Assembly (NCBI GenBank): GCA_944407095.1
Contig: OX097180.1
Coordinates: 558,001 to 622,000 of the forward strand
Reading direction: 5' to 3'
Source: Candidatus Enterousia intestinigallinarum
GTDB lineage: Bacteria; Pseudomonadota; Alphaproteobacteria; Rs-D84
DNA length: 64,000 nt
Made by a program: the position numbers and the translations under genes. This document shows, in pieces, positions 17,596-28,702 of the stretch. How positions within the stretch are numbered: position 1 is the first letter of the stretch; the number at the start of each line of letters is the position of its first letter. Below the pieces are notes generated by a model. It saw only the letters and a program-made list of their open reading frames with translations. It was not told the origin of the DNA and ran no database searches.

Positions 17596-18264
17596 ATGAG
17601 TACACCCGTTCTGCCAGATGTAAAGATAAAATGCCTGTTGCCGGACGACGTTATGTCGCGTGCGGCGCGCGGTCTGACATATATTGCACACCCATTACGA
17701 CTGCGCATATTGGAATTTCTGGACGTGAACGGTATGTCGTCCGTATCGGCGATTGCGCGCGGGGTTGGCGCGGAACAAATGATAGTATCGCAATCACTGC
17801 GCAAAATGCGCGACGCACATTTGGTTCAGACGCACAGACGCGGAATCTTTATTTACTATGAAATATGCGAAGAATACCCGGCCAGCATATTTGAATGCCT
17901 GCGCAAACTGTTCGGACATATGACCGACCAGTTAAAGTTTTTGCGCGCCGGGCATAAAGAAATCTTGCCAACCGATTATACGACAATGGCAGCGAACAGA
18001 ATAAAACTGTTTGCAAATTATGACAAGATGCGAATATTAGAATACCTGACATATCGCGGTGAATCGTGTGTTTCAGAAATTGCCCGTGAAACAAAAATCC
18101 CACAAATAAAGGTATCACAATATTTGAAAAAGTTGCTGGATGATGACTTTGTAAAATCCCGTCGTGATGGCCGCTTTATATACTATGACATAACGGCCGG
18201 CGTACACAAAACCACTATTGGTTGCATACACAAGCGTTACGACCGCGTCGGCGACAGTTTTTGA
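17596..18264 (+). CDS. tandem-domain ArsR-family transcriptional regulator
   Basis: 222 residues with two ArsR-type winged-helix domains in one chain, about 20-105 and 125-210. Each has the family pattern: HPLRLRILEFL then VSQSLRKMRDAHLV and GIFIYYEI in the first; DKMRILEYL then VSQYLKKLLDDDFV and GRFIYYDI in the second. ArsR proteins normally have one such domain and dimerise, so this chain may act as a built-in dimer. No CxC metal site is seen. Single Cys residues (CEEY, FECL, ESCVSE, IGCIH) leave thiol sensing possible. It is divergent from the CPIC membrane protein. ATG 17596 follows AAAGGT. Confidence 0.85.
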   Translation: MSTPVLPDVKIKCLLPDDVMSRAARGLTYIAHPLRLRILEFLDVNGMSSVSAIARGVGAEQMIVSQSLRKMRDAHLVQTHRRGIFIYYEICEEYPASIFECLRKLFGHMTDQLKFLRAGHKEILPTDYTTMAANRIKLFANYDKMRILEYLTYRGESCVSEIARETKIPQIKVSQYLKKLLDDDFVKSRRDGRFIYYDITAGVHKTTIGCIHKRYDRVGDSF

Positions 18265-18358
18265 TTTTTTTATTTGTTATTATATTGAAATTATAAATAT
18301 TTATATTATACTATTAATGTAATATTATATCACCTTTAATATTTGTAAGGAGAAAAGA

Positions 18359-18817
18359 ATGTTACATATTTATTTTATAAAGCCGTATTTCCCGAAAAAA
18401 AACAATTCCATTATATATAATAATGTTAAATATAATATGGGTTGGTTTAATAATAACAATAATAACGACAATAACGATAATAATAACGATAATAATAATA
18501 ATGATAATAAAAGTAATTCTAGTAATAACATTGATTGGGATGCATACGATCAATTAAATAATGACAAACAACAAAGTCCAGAAGATCGTGGCGTTATAGA
18601 AGCACCGGCAAATGCAGAAACTATTATATATGAATCACCAGATGGTCAACAATATGAAATTTCCATTTCTGATTTAATAGAAGCCGATGATGATAATGAA
18701 ATCAAATACACTGCCCCCAAAAATCAAGATTATTATAAATTAAAATCATCATATAAAAAAACAAAAAAATATATCACTGCTATACAATCACATCGATATT
18801 TCACATTCTCTCATTAA
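18359..18817 (+). CDS. hypothetical low-complexity Asn/Asp-rich protein
   Basis: 152 residues, very AT-rich. After a short N-terminus comes a run of Asn and Asp (about residues 31-56) built on AAT, AAC and GAT triplets, then an acidic part (PDGQQYEISISDLIEADDD) and a basic Tyr/Lys tail. No homologous family is recognised. ATG 18359 follows AAGGAG at good distance, so it is probably translated. ATG 18437 (MGWFNNN) is an alternative without a visible ribosome-binding site. It lies 18 bases before the next small gene. Confidence 0.55.
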   Translation: MLHIYFIKPYFPKKNNSIIYNNVKYNMGWFNNNNNNDNNDNNNDNNNNDNKSNSSNNIDWDAYDQLNNDKQQSPEDRGVIEAPANAETIIYESPDGQQYEISISDLIEADDDNEIKYTAPKNQDYYKLKSSYKKTKKYITAIQSHRYFTFSH

Positions 18818-18835
18818 TTAAATAAGGAGAAGATA

Positions 18836-19027
18836 ATGCAAAAAAACGAAGTTCTGACACCGGAAATCATTGAATCCATTGACAACACAATTCGACTGTT
18901 AAAAGAATTGCATCCTGATAATGACCAGGATAAAAAACATATCGCCGGTCGTATCGCCGCCCTGGAATGGATAAAAACGGGCAGCGGCGGAAAAATCATA
19001 GTAAATATTCCAAACAAGCAAGATTAA
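18836..19027 (+). CDS. small hypothetical protein, 63 residues
   Basis: A short helical protein (LTPEIIESIDNTIRLLKELH, then HIAGRIAALEWIKTG) with no signal peptide. The strong ribosome-binding site AAGGAGAAGATA lies before ATG 18836. It is directly downstream of the Asn-rich gene and directly upstream of a terminator, so it is the last gene of that unit. Function unknown. Confidence 0.6.
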   Translation: MQKNEVLTPEIIESIDNTIRLLKELHPDNDQDKKHIAGRIAALEWIKTGSGGKIIVNIPNKQD

Positions 19028-19028
19028 A

Positions 19029-19057
19029 AAAATCGGGCCAGCGCCCGATTTAATTTT
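19029..19057 (+). terminator. rho-independent terminator
   Basis: Eight-base stem 19031-19038 with 19043-19050, loop CAGC, followed by TAATTTT. It ends the 18359-19027 unit. On the other strand it gives TTTTTTTAATC and closes the tRNA-Met tail element. Confidence 0.85.
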
Positions 19058-19251
19058 GGTAGCGGGAGAGGGAATTCGCCATCGGCTGACGCCTTGGCGT
19101 AACAGCGCAAATTTGCGGACGCAACCGGCGTGTTTCCACACGCCTATTTGCTTGTTTGCCCCCCCTTTCTCGTGGGTTCAAGTCCACATACACAATTACC
19201 AAAATAAAACCGCCCTATCCAGGGCGTTTTATTTTGGTAGCGGGAGAGGGA
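19053..19251 (-). mobile_element. tRNA-tail element A, behind elongator tRNA-Met
   Basis: The 21 bases at 19231-19251, which include the tRNA-Met 3' end, recur exactly at 19053-19073, 178 bases downstream of the tRNA. Between them, in tRNA direction, come a terminator (19211-19226), an inverted T-arm-like block (GGACTTGAACCC), a hairpin GGCGTGT/ACACGCC, and GC-rich sequence ending GATGGCGAA. Element B behind initiator tRNA (33418-33618) has the same order and related sequence. No protein is encoded. It reads as a small non-autonomous element that restores the tRNA 3' end, or as a tRNA-linked RNA; both are inference. Confidence 0.55.
19209..19232 (-). terminator. terminator immediately after tRNA-Met
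   Basis: Stem CGCCCT/AGGGCG (19211-19216 with 19221-19226) starts nine bases beyond the tRNA CCA end. On the minus strand it is followed by GTTTTATTTT. Confidence 0.75.
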
Positions 19252-19311
19252 CTTGAACCCCCGACACGTGGATTATGATTCCACTGCTCTAACCGGCTGA
19301 GCTATCCCGCC
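19235..19311 (-). tRNA. tRNA-Met (anticodon CAT), elongator type
   Basis: Minus-strand cloverleaf. The acceptor is GGCGGGA/TCCCGCT with a G-T closing pair, D-arm AGCTCAGCCGGTTAGAGC, anticodon stem GTGGA/TCCAC with loop ATCATAA, and T-arm GGGGGTTCAAGTCCC. CCA is encoded. The GGCGGG acceptor matches elongator tRNA-Met. A CAT-anticodon tRNA-Ile modified by TilS cannot be excluded by eye but is less like this. Confidence 0.88.
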
Positions 19312-19456
19312 AATGCCCCGCATTATATCAAAGAATTTATCAAATGCAAGAAAAACAATCCCAATATTTATATTGGAATTTATTCACATATAAAATTATT
19401 ATATTTTTTAACAAATTCTTGTTGCAAAGATTTTTCATATCGTATATATTTCGCAT

Positions 19457-20017
19457 ATGAAAAAAATCGTCATTTCCTTGTTTGCGCTGATTTTCGCGGC
19501 ACCCGCGGCATTTGCCGACACAAACCCGTTTATGGGTGAACACGAAAATCAGATTGCATTTCACCTGGGTCAGGGTGTGAACAGTGGATTTTTAATTCCA
19601 CCACCGACCCAATTTGTGCCATTTTATATGTTGCACATACAATATTCACAACCAACGACATTTTTCAAAATTCCCGCACGTCAATCTATAAACATTGGCC
19701 AGACACTGGGTTTCGGACAAAAGTACGGTTGGAACTGGGATCAATACACAATCCCAATGATATTTTTATCCGAAGACATTGCCCTGGCGCACGGGGACAA
19801 CTGGTACTTTGCGACCAGTATTGGTGCCGGTCTGCAGGCACAGCAAAACGAACGTCTGGGTGCAAAATTATTATTCCAGTTCAAACTGATTGGCGGATAC
19901 AGAATAAACGACCAATGGGGAATAGAGATATTTTTACAGCATTTTTCAAACGCCAACACTGCCACGGAAAATTATTCTTATGCCTTTTATGGCCTGGGCG
20001 TGACATACAGTTTTTGA
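19457..20017 (+). CDS. PagL-like lipid A 3-O-deacylase
   Basis: Outer-membrane beta-barrel enzyme of the acyloxyacyl hydrolase family that removes an acyl chain from lipid A. Residues 1-20 are a signal peptide (cut after AFA). The family's catalytic block HFSNAN lies near the C-terminus (His and Ser as in PagL His-x-Ser-Asn), with a Glu a few residues later (TATEN). The chain ends in a beta strand, GLGVTYSF, with terminal Phe. At 186 residues the length is normal. It is convergent with ung. With LpxC and LpxK in the same window, this suggests lipid A tailoring. Confidence 0.75.
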   Translation: MKKIVISLFALIFAAPAAFADTNPFMGEHENQIAFHLGQGVNSGFLIPPPTQFVPFYMLHIQYSQPTTFFKIPARQSINIGQTLGFGQKYGWNWDQYTIPMIFLSEDIALAHGDNWYFATSIGAGLQAQQNERLGAKLLFQFKLIGGYRINDQWGIEIFLQHFSNANTATENYSYAFYGLGVTYSF

Positions 20018-20026
20018 ATTGGTTAC

Positions 20027-20689
20027 TTACCAATCAATCGGGGTTTTGCCGTGTTCCGCTAAATACTGGTTTGCGCGTGAAAAGTGATGATTGCCAAAAA
20101 ATCCACGCGATGCAGACAGTGGGGACGGATGCACGCTTTTCAGTATCAGATTATTTTGTGCATCGACAAATTCGGCCTTGCGTTGGGCATAACTGCCCCA
20201 CAGCAAGTACACTATATTTGGCCGCGTTGCCACCGTGCGTATCACGGCATCAGTAAATTGTTCCCAGCCACGCCCAACGTGCGACGCCGCACGATGCGCC
20301 GCAACGGTCAATGTTGCATTTAGCAACAATACACCCTGGCGCGCCCAATCGGTTAAATCACCGTGCGTCTTTGACGGCCGCCCCAGGTCATTTTGTATTT
20401 CCTTGTAAATATTTACCAATGACGGCGGTATCGGCGTTGGTGGCAAAACAGAAAAACACAAACCGTGCGCCTGACCCGGTTCGTGATATGGGTCCTGGCC
20501 AATAATTACAACCTTTACATTTTCCAACGGGCATAAATTAAACGCATTAAAAATATTTGCCGGTGCCGGATAAACCGCGTGACCAGCCAGGTATTCGCCA
20601 CGAACAAAATCCGTCAGTTTAATAAAATAATCTTTATCAAATTCCGAAGCCAGCGCGTCTTTCCAAGATTGTTCAATCTTTACGTTCAT
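20027..20689 (-). CDS. ung: uracil-DNA glycosylase, family 1
   Basis: Removes uracil from DNA at the start of base excision repair. Motif A is [18 protein letters not shown] with the catalytic Asp (about residues 65-82). The LLLNATLTV block follows, and motif B is [13 protein letters not shown] with the catalytic His (about 187-199). The length of 220 residues is typical. The start overlaps the end of the HhH glycosylase gene by 17 bases, placing two DNA glycosylases in one operon behind gyrB. Confidence 0.97.
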   Translation of the reverse strand: MNVKIEQSWKDALASEFDKDYFIKLTDFVRGEYLAGHAVYPAPANIFNAFNLCPLENVKVVIIGQDPYHEPGQAHGLCFSVLPPTPIPPSLVNIYKEIQNDLGRPSKTHGDLTDWARQGVLLLNATLTVAAHRAASHVGRGWEQFTDAVIRTVATRPNIVYLLWGSYAQRKAEFVDAQNNLILKSVHPSPLSASRGFFGNHHFSRANQYLAEHGKTPIDW

Positions 20690-21341
20690 TTTTTAATTCC
20701 CCTATCAGTCCGGTTTGCGAACTTTTCCACAAAACAACATCAATATACCCACGTGGCAATCCGGTTTGGTTGCACAAATCCACAAACATATCGTCACACG
20801 CACATTTTATTTCATCACATAGGTTGCCATTGTCTATTTTTTGCGCCAATGCTGGATTTTGTGCATACAGCACACCCAAGCGCTGAATCCAAATGTCATA
20901 TTTAACAACATCTTCACCCAGATTACGCGCCAGATGATTTGCTGTTATCCGTCCAATATGCGGCAGTTTTGACAGATATTTTATTCGCGCATCTATATTA
21001 CCCAGTTCATAATACTTGCGGCAAAACTCATCGCGCCCGTTCCATATTTTACAAATCGCATTTATTTTGTTTTTATTATGAAACATCGCAAACAGACCGT
21101 CAAAATCCGCACCGTTGTTATGAATATATTCCATAATTTGCGCGTGAATTTTCTTGGCCGTTTTTTGTGAAAAACCACCCGCCAAAATTACATAAATGCA
21201 ATTTTCCGCAAACGCATCCGGCCCCAGAATTTTTCTGTGCGACAGGTTTTCTTTTATTTCATCAAACGATTGTGCATCGGAATCCAGCCCCATTTCACGC
21301 AACCGCCTGTCCAAATCAAAGAACCAATCCGCCGTGAACAT
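20673..21341 (-). CDS. HhH-GPD-type DNA glycosylase, probably monofunctional
   Basis: 222 residues, all helical. The helix-hairpin-helix is [17 protein letters not shown] (about residues 126-142), followed by a conserved Asp in [11 protein letters not shown], as in the HhH-GPD superfamily. The Lys that lyase-type members (Nth, OGG) carry after the hairpin Gly is replaced (GRITA), closer to AlkA-type monofunctional enzymes. No C-terminal iron-sulfur Cys cluster is seen. The substrate is unknown. It begins directly at the stop of the coiled-coil gene (TAAATG) and overlaps ung. Confidence 0.65.
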   Translation of the reverse strand: MFTADWFFDLDRRLREMGLDSDAQSFDEIKENLSHRKILGPDAFAENCIYVILAGGFSQKTAKKIHAQIMEYIHNNGADFDGLFAMFHNKNKINAICKIWNGRDEFCRKYYELGNIDARIKYLSKLPHIGRITANHLARNLGEDVVKYDIWIQRLGVLYAQNPALAQKIDNGNLCDEIKCACDDMFVDLCNQTGLPRGYIDVVLWKSSQTGLIGELKNERKD

Positions 21342-21650
21342 TTATTCGTTTTCTTTCTGTTGCGCCGCGGATAAAATTTGTGTTACGGACATAGTTTGTT
21401 GTGCATTGGCACGCAGTTTATTTTTCGCGTTCAAAAACGCGTTCTTTTTCTGTTGTGTTATTCCCAGTTGTTTTTCAAGTTCCTGAAACCGCGCCAATTT
21501 TTCCGGACTTTTGTCATTATGCGAAAAGATTTCGTATTCCAGTTGCTGATATTCGCGCCACAGCGCATCATTTTCCAAACGTTGTGGTTCGCTGTTGCGA
21601 TGAATTTCGCCATATTCATCAACATAAAAATCATTTTCGTTTTCAGCCAT
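21342..21650 (-). CDS. hypothetical coiled-coil protein, 102 residues
   Basis: Not recognised. It is acidic at the N-terminus (DFYVDEYGEIHRN), then one long charged helix from about residue 25 to the end (LARFQELEKQLGITQQKKN, then LRANAQQTMSVTQILSAAQQ). There is no signal peptide. It sits 15 bases after gyrB and abuts the HhH glycosylase gene, so it is probably expressed with them. Confidence 0.65.
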   Translation of the reverse strand: MAENENDFYVDEYGEIHRNSEPQRLENDALWREYQQLEYEIFSHNDKSPEKLARFQELEKQLGITQQKKNAFLNAKNKLRANAQQTMSVTQILSAAQQKENE

Positions 21651-21665
21651 CTTTTACCCCCCGTA

Positions 21666-24596
<2,931 letters not shown>

Positions 24597-24598
24597 CA

Positions 24599-25168
24599 AT
24601 GCGTTTCAAATTACTGTATTTTGGTGATATTTTAATCAACCCTAAAAAACGTTCACAACATATTTCTGATATTCGTATGCAATTTCATCCGCAACTGAAA
24701 AAACTGTTGGAACACCAGCCTTGGGACAATATGACCAAATATATGATTCCCACGGCCACCAAAAGCCCAATTACAACCCGGCACGTGGGTGGTATCGATT
24801 GGAACCCGATAATCACGCCAAACCTGAAATTATTGGCGGAAATCGATATTCAAATGATGCACCCGGAAATTGTCGGTCTGCCGCACAGCGATATTGACAA
24901 CCGGGTAAAAACAATATTGGATGGTTTACGGTGTCCCCAGAACGAACACGAAATCGGTGAAAACACACCACGTGATATTGGCCCGATTTATACATTACTG
25001 GACGACGACCATTTGATAACACGCCTGTCGGTGAATACCAGCCACTTGTTATCAACGGAAATGTTCAATCCGAATATATCGCATACATCAGATACGATAT
25101 TTATGATGCTGGACGTAAATGTCCGTATTGCAGAAGGCACACTTGAAAACCTGCCATTTATGGTGTAA
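24599..25168 (+). CDS. RusA-like protein (possible Holliday junction resolvase family)
   Basis: 189 residues. The segment HSDIDNRVKTILDGLRCP, then a gap, then LLDDDHLITRLSV matches the RusA core, in which acidic residues in D-x-D-N and D-D bind metal for cleavage of four-way junctions. The chain is longer than E. coli RusA (120), with an insert between the two motifs (about residues 108-135). RusA proteins are often phage-derived. No other phage gene is nearby, and its partner is the unknown protein upstream. Activity is inferred from the motif only. Confidence 0.5.
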   Translation: MRFKLLYFGDILINPKKRSQHISDIRMQFHPQLKKLLEHQPWDNMTKYMIPTATKSPITTRHVGGIDWNPIITPNLKLLAEIDIQMMHPEIVGLPHSDIDNRVKTILDGLRCPQNEHEIGENTPRDIGPIYTLLDDDHLITRLSVNTSHLLSTEMFNPNISHTSDTIFMMLDVNVRIAEGTLENLPFMV

Positions 25169-25170
25169 TG

Positions 25171-25257
25171 GTTGCTCGTTGTTGGTTACTCGTAACTTGA
25201 AAAAATCCCCTGTTGGGGATTTTTTTATCGAGTATCGAGTAACTAGCAACGAGTAAC
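25171..25257. terminator. extended inverted repeat with a bidirectional terminator core
   Basis: The core is AAAAAATCCCC/GGGGATTTTTT around TGTT (25200-25224). Outside it are 22-base arms, 25171-25192 and 25236-25257, that are inverted copies. All three differences are G-U compatible in the plus-strand RNA, so that transcript pairs throughout both arms. It fills the gap between the convergent RusA-like and pilR genes almost exactly. Confidence 0.75.
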
Positions 25258-25261
25258 TATA

Positions 25262-26335
25262 TCACGTCAACGCCGATGTAATCTGATCCTGCATCTGGAA
25301 CGTGCCCAGCACAACCCACGCGATTATCGCAGACACCAACAATATACCAATACTGTTCATAGTGTTAGAAATCGCCTCCATCTTGCGCACTGATTCTTCC
25401 AGATAGTCATTTGCAACCCGCGCCAAGTTTTCATCAAAGTTATTCATTTCCGCATATATCGCCAAATCGCCGATAATTTCACGATTTGGAAAGTCACGCC
25501 CAGTATTATTCAGCGCACTGCCCAAATTCGCACCATTTGCAATATAGTGCAACGTGTCTTCTAAAATACTGCGCAGATATTTATTAGAACTGTCGGCCAG
25601 CATACGCATTGCGTCTGGAATCGTAATACCGGCGGCAACCATTGCCGACAAACTCATCAGCCAACCGACCGACATCTGAATTTTATATACACTCCACGGC
25701 GGCAACTTGTCAAAATACGTACGCATACGGCCGGACCAGTTTGGTAAACTTACCCATATAACTGCTACAACTGCGATAAATATGAACAAAATCCAATACC
25801 AGTACTTTATTGAAAATTCCGACAGCCATATCAATGACGCAGCCATACCACGCCAAATCATATTATCGCCCGCAATTTCAGCTAACGGCGGCACCAGATA
25901 AATACCAACCAACATAATTATGCCGAACGTCAGAACCAGCAAAAACAATGGATATGCAATCGCGCTTATCATTGAACGCTTTATACGCTGTGTTCCGTCA
26001 ACAACACGACTGACATTTTCCAGCGCAACCACCAAATCCGACAAATTTCCAGACGTTACCAGCAAAGTTTCTTCGGGCGGCACCCAACCACGCGTGGCAT
26101 CAGAAAAACTCATACCGCGTTCCAGGTTTTTTTGCCACTCACGCATAACGATTGCAAACGGTTCGTTTGGTTTTGTTCCACCGTGGGATTCAATCATCTC
26201 AAGACGCCCCAACGCGTCCATCAATGTAAAGTCATTACGCAACAGTGACGCCAATTTTCGCGCAGTCGCCATACGCTTTTCTGTATTTAATTTGAAAACC
26301 AGCTTGGCGTACCATAAATCCAGTTTGGTTGTCAT
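25262..26335 (-). CDS. pilR: PilR, inner-membrane platform protein of a type IVB pilus (GspF family)
   Basis: Polytopic inner-membrane core protein on which the assembly ATPase acts. Two GspF-type halves (about 20-140 and 215-350) each contribute membrane helices: ISAIAYPLFLLVLTFGIIMLVGIY, a central pair near 165-195, and a C-terminal VSAIIAWVVLGTFQM. The family pattern GMSFSDA and the repeat GANLGSALN are present. 357 residues is normal for R64 PilR. ATG 26335 begins one base after the pilQ stop. It is the last gene of the pil operon. Confidence 0.82.
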   Translation of the reverse strand: MTTKLDLWYAKLVFKLNTEKRMATARKLASLLRNDFTLMDALGRLEMIESHGGTKPNEPFAIVMREWQKNLERGMSFSDATRGWVPPEETLLVTSGNLSDLVVALENVSRVVDGTQRIKRSMISAIAYPLFLLVLTFGIIMLVGIYLVPPLAEIAGDNMIWRGMAASLIWLSEFSIKYWYWILFIFIAVVAVIWVSLPNWSGRMRTYFDKLPPWSVYKIQMSVGWLMSLSAMVAAGITIPDAMRMLADSSNKYLRSILEDTLHYIANGANLGSALNNTGRDFPNREIIGDLAIYAEMNNFDENLARVANDYLEESVRKMEAISNTMNSIGILLVSAIIAWVVLGTFQMQDQITSALT

Positions 26336-26336
26336 A

Positions 26337-27983
26337 TCAATACACCCCCGGTCTGTCCAGTAATCCGACCCAGCGTTCCAATTCGTCCACGCCGATGATA
26401 CCCTGCAACATCAGTGATGTTGCAGCTTCCTTCAGTGTACGACCGTCCATATCTTCCAACCAATACTTATATGCACCGTCCGTATTACCAGATAATGCCA
26501 TACGCAAAAATTCACTGTTTGTTATGATGATTTCACCCGCCTTGATACGCCCCAGTGTTCCTGTACCCTTGCACTCTTCGCATCCAGCGCCACGGATATA
26601 AACCTGGCGCAGTCCCAGTTCCCCGAACGCTTCCAACACCCGGTTATATTCTGGTGCCTCTGGATGATCTATCAGTCGTTCACGGCAATACGGACACAAT
26701 TTCTTAAACAAGCGCATAGATATCAGTCCACGCATCAGCGTTTCTTCTTTTAACTTAAACGCTTCTATTCCCAAATCCAACAGTCGCGTCAATGCCGACA
26801 TTGCAGAATTGGCGTGCAGTGTCGTCCAAACATTATGCCCCGACAAAGCGCCACGCACGGTCAACTGCGCCGCGGCCAGTGTTCTGATTTCCCCCACCAT
26901 CAGCGTATCAGGGTCACTGCGCAGTGCGGCGGCCAACGCTTCGGTATATTTTTCATCACGCAAATCTTCGTTTGTGGCATTGACAACGGGCATCTGGTGT
27001 GCGCCAAAAATCTTTTGTTCGACCGGATCCTCCACCGTTATCAGGTTTATTTCATAATGATGTTCCTTCAGCATCAGCGACATATTACGTACCAACGTCG
27101 TTGATTTACCAGAACTGGTGGGTCCCGCAACAATAACCAATCCAGTCGGAAAAGAACGCAGACGCATCAGCAATTTTTGTTCATATTCGCCAAATTCCTG
27201 CTCTGTTTTAATACCTTCGGACGGGTTATCGTACAACAGTCGCATAACGACATACCGACTGCCGAATGCGACGGGATTAAACTGCATACGAATACTCAAT
27301 ATTCCGCGTGGCAGATATAAATCCTTGGTTCCGCGCAGCGGCGTGCGCCCATCCTTTTGCGCGTATTGGTATTCATTCTGGGCATAGTTCGCATTTGACA
27401 TATCCGACGACGCAAACGCGGCGCGAACAAATGATTCACCCCAGCCGGAATTATATTCCAAAACGGGCTGCATACTGCCGTCGATACGGAAATAGATTGT
27501 CGTCTGGTCGGCAACCTCTATATGAATATCAGACACCTTTTGTGCAGCGGCCTTGGCGATGATATCGACAAAGTCCTTTTGCATTTGGTTGTCATAATCC
27601 TGGCGTGATCGTGAAATCCCGCCCAGACGGTTTTCATACGCCTTGTATATGCTGGAAACCAGACCTAAGTCAGAATAAAACGGCACACGCATCGGACGCG
27701 CGCGTTTTTTCAGCAAGTCCAAAAACGCCAACACACGTCCGTCATATCGGTGTGTGCGCGAAATAATTATTTCACCGCCGGAAAAGTATGCAATCAAACT
27801 CTGCGTATCTTTGGGCAGTTCTTGTTCCGCCCCGGTCGCAGTCAACAAACGGTTTCCGTTTGAAAACAGATAATCAACAATATCCTTGTTATCGGCCGTT
27901 TCCAAACCAACTGGAACCGACGGCTTTGACGCCACAGGCACATTGTTCAAGATATTGTTTTCTGCTTCGTTCATCTGACGCAA
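26337..27983 (-). CDS. pilQ: PilQ-type pilus assembly ATPase (GspE family)
   Basis: Cytoplasmic hexameric ATPase that powers pilus assembly. Walker A is VAGPTSSGKSTTLVRN (about residues 290-305), with the Asp box TVEDPVEQKI and Walker B LMVGEIR. Two CxxC pairs (CPYCRERL and CEECKGTG) make the zinc-binding C-terminal module. An N-terminal domain of about 120 residues precedes the IHIEVADQTTIYFRIDG segment. In R64-type loci pilQ is this ATPase, unlike the PilQ secretin of type IVa systems. It lies five bases after pilP. Confidence 0.85.
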   Translation of the reverse strand: MRQMNEAENNILNNVPVASKPSVPVGLETADNKDIVDYLFSNGNRLLTATGAEQELPKDTQSLIAYFSGGEIIISRTHRYDGRVLAFLDLLKKRARPMRVPFYSDLGLVSSIYKAYENRLGGISRSRQDYDNQMQKDFVDIIAKAAAQKVSDIHIEVADQTTIYFRIDGSMQPVLEYNSGWGESFVRAAFASSDMSNANYAQNEYQYAQKDGRTPLRGTKDLYLPRGILSIRMQFNPVAFGSRYVVMRLLYDNPSEGIKTEQEFGEYEQKLLMRLRSFPTGLVIVAGPTSSGKSTTLVRNMSLMLKEHHYEINLITVEDPVEQKIFGAHQMPVVNATNEDLRDEKYTEALAAALRSDPDTLMVGEIRTLAAAQLTVRGALSGHNVWTTLHANSAMSALTRLLDLGIEAFKLKEETLMRGLISMRLFKKLCPYCRERLIDHPEAPEYNRVLEAFGELGLRQVYIRGAGCEECKGTGTLGRIKAGEIIITNSEFLRMALSGNTDGAYKYWLEDMDGRTLKEAATSLMLQGIIGVDELERWVGLLDRPGVY

Positions 27984-27988
27984 TATTC

Positions 27989-28702
27989 CTATTTTGATTT
28001 TGATATGTTCAACATCTGCGTGTCATCACCATTTGTGAAAACAACCCCGTCATCCAACGATATGGACTGTACCGTGTATCCATCAACTGTTCTGCCGACA
28101 CTGACGGTTTTTGTCTGGCCTGTATCCAGATTTTCTATTGTTGCCTGTAATTGCGTGCCGGCACCAATCACATTTACCAATCTGTACATTTTGTTAAAAC
28201 TGATACTGTCATCAGTATTTGATGCGGTCGATGTGGTTGTTGACGCAGTTGATTTCGCGGACGTGGTGCGCGATTGCAGTTCTTCGGTCTGTGCTTCCAA
28301 CTGTTCTTTTTCCTTGGCCAGTTTTGCGGCTTCTGCTTCTAACTTTGCCTGTGCGTTTTCCAATTCTTGTTTTTGTTGTTCCGCACGTCCAGACAATTCA
28401 TCAATTTCCATATGCAGTTTTATTTTTTCCGCCGCCAATCTGTCCAGTTCCAAATCCAACTGGGCGCGTTCTTTTTCCAGTTCCATTAAAACCTTTTCTT
28501 GTTCCAAATCAGTTATTTGCTGAAACAAAGAACCAGACGCATCATATGCCGCAACGGCATCGGCGGAAACGGCCTCCATCTCGGCGGCGACATCGGCGTC
28601 CTGCGCCGCATTAGTTGATATATCGGCCGCACGAACATATCCGGGCACAGCCACCAACATTAAAAACAAAAACGCCGCAAAAAAGGTCTTGTTATTTTGC
28701 AT
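27989..28702 (-). CDS. pilP: PilP-like pilus biogenesis protein, secreted coiled coil
   Basis: Residues 1-25 are a signal peptide (cut near VRAAD). A long coiled coil covers about 65-150 (QITDLEQEKVLMELEKERAQ and onward), then a Ser/Thr-rich linker and a small beta domain (VNVIGAGTQLQATIENLD, then GYTVQSISLDDGVVF). This layout matches type IVB PilP, a periplasmic protein between inner-membrane and outer-membrane parts. It overlaps pilO2 by 11 bases and lies five bases before pilQ. Confidence 0.75.
   Translation of the reverse strand: MQNNKTFFAAFLFLMLVAVPGYVRAADISTNAAQDADVAAEMEAVSADAVAAYDASGSLFQQITDLEQEKVLMELEKERAQLDLELDRLAAEKIKLHMEIDELSGRAEQQKQELENAQAKLEAEAAKLAKEKEQLEAQTEELQSRTTSAKSTASTTTSTASNTDDSISFNKMYRLVNVIGAGTQLQATIENLDTGQTKTVSVGRTVDGYTVQSISLDDGVVFTNGDDTQMLNISKSK

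Noticed and set aside
18449..18535. CRISPR array
   Set aside because: The repeats are triplets inside a coding frame with no spacer structure; no CRISPR array or cas gene is seen anywhere in the window.
19056..19256. Open frame across the tRNA-Met tail element
   Set aside because: It covers both tail repeats and the terminator; the sequence is explained by RNA and repeat structure.
28005..28523. Ser/Cys-rich frame opposite pilP
   Set aside because: Its odd composition is the complement of the pilP coiled-coil codons.
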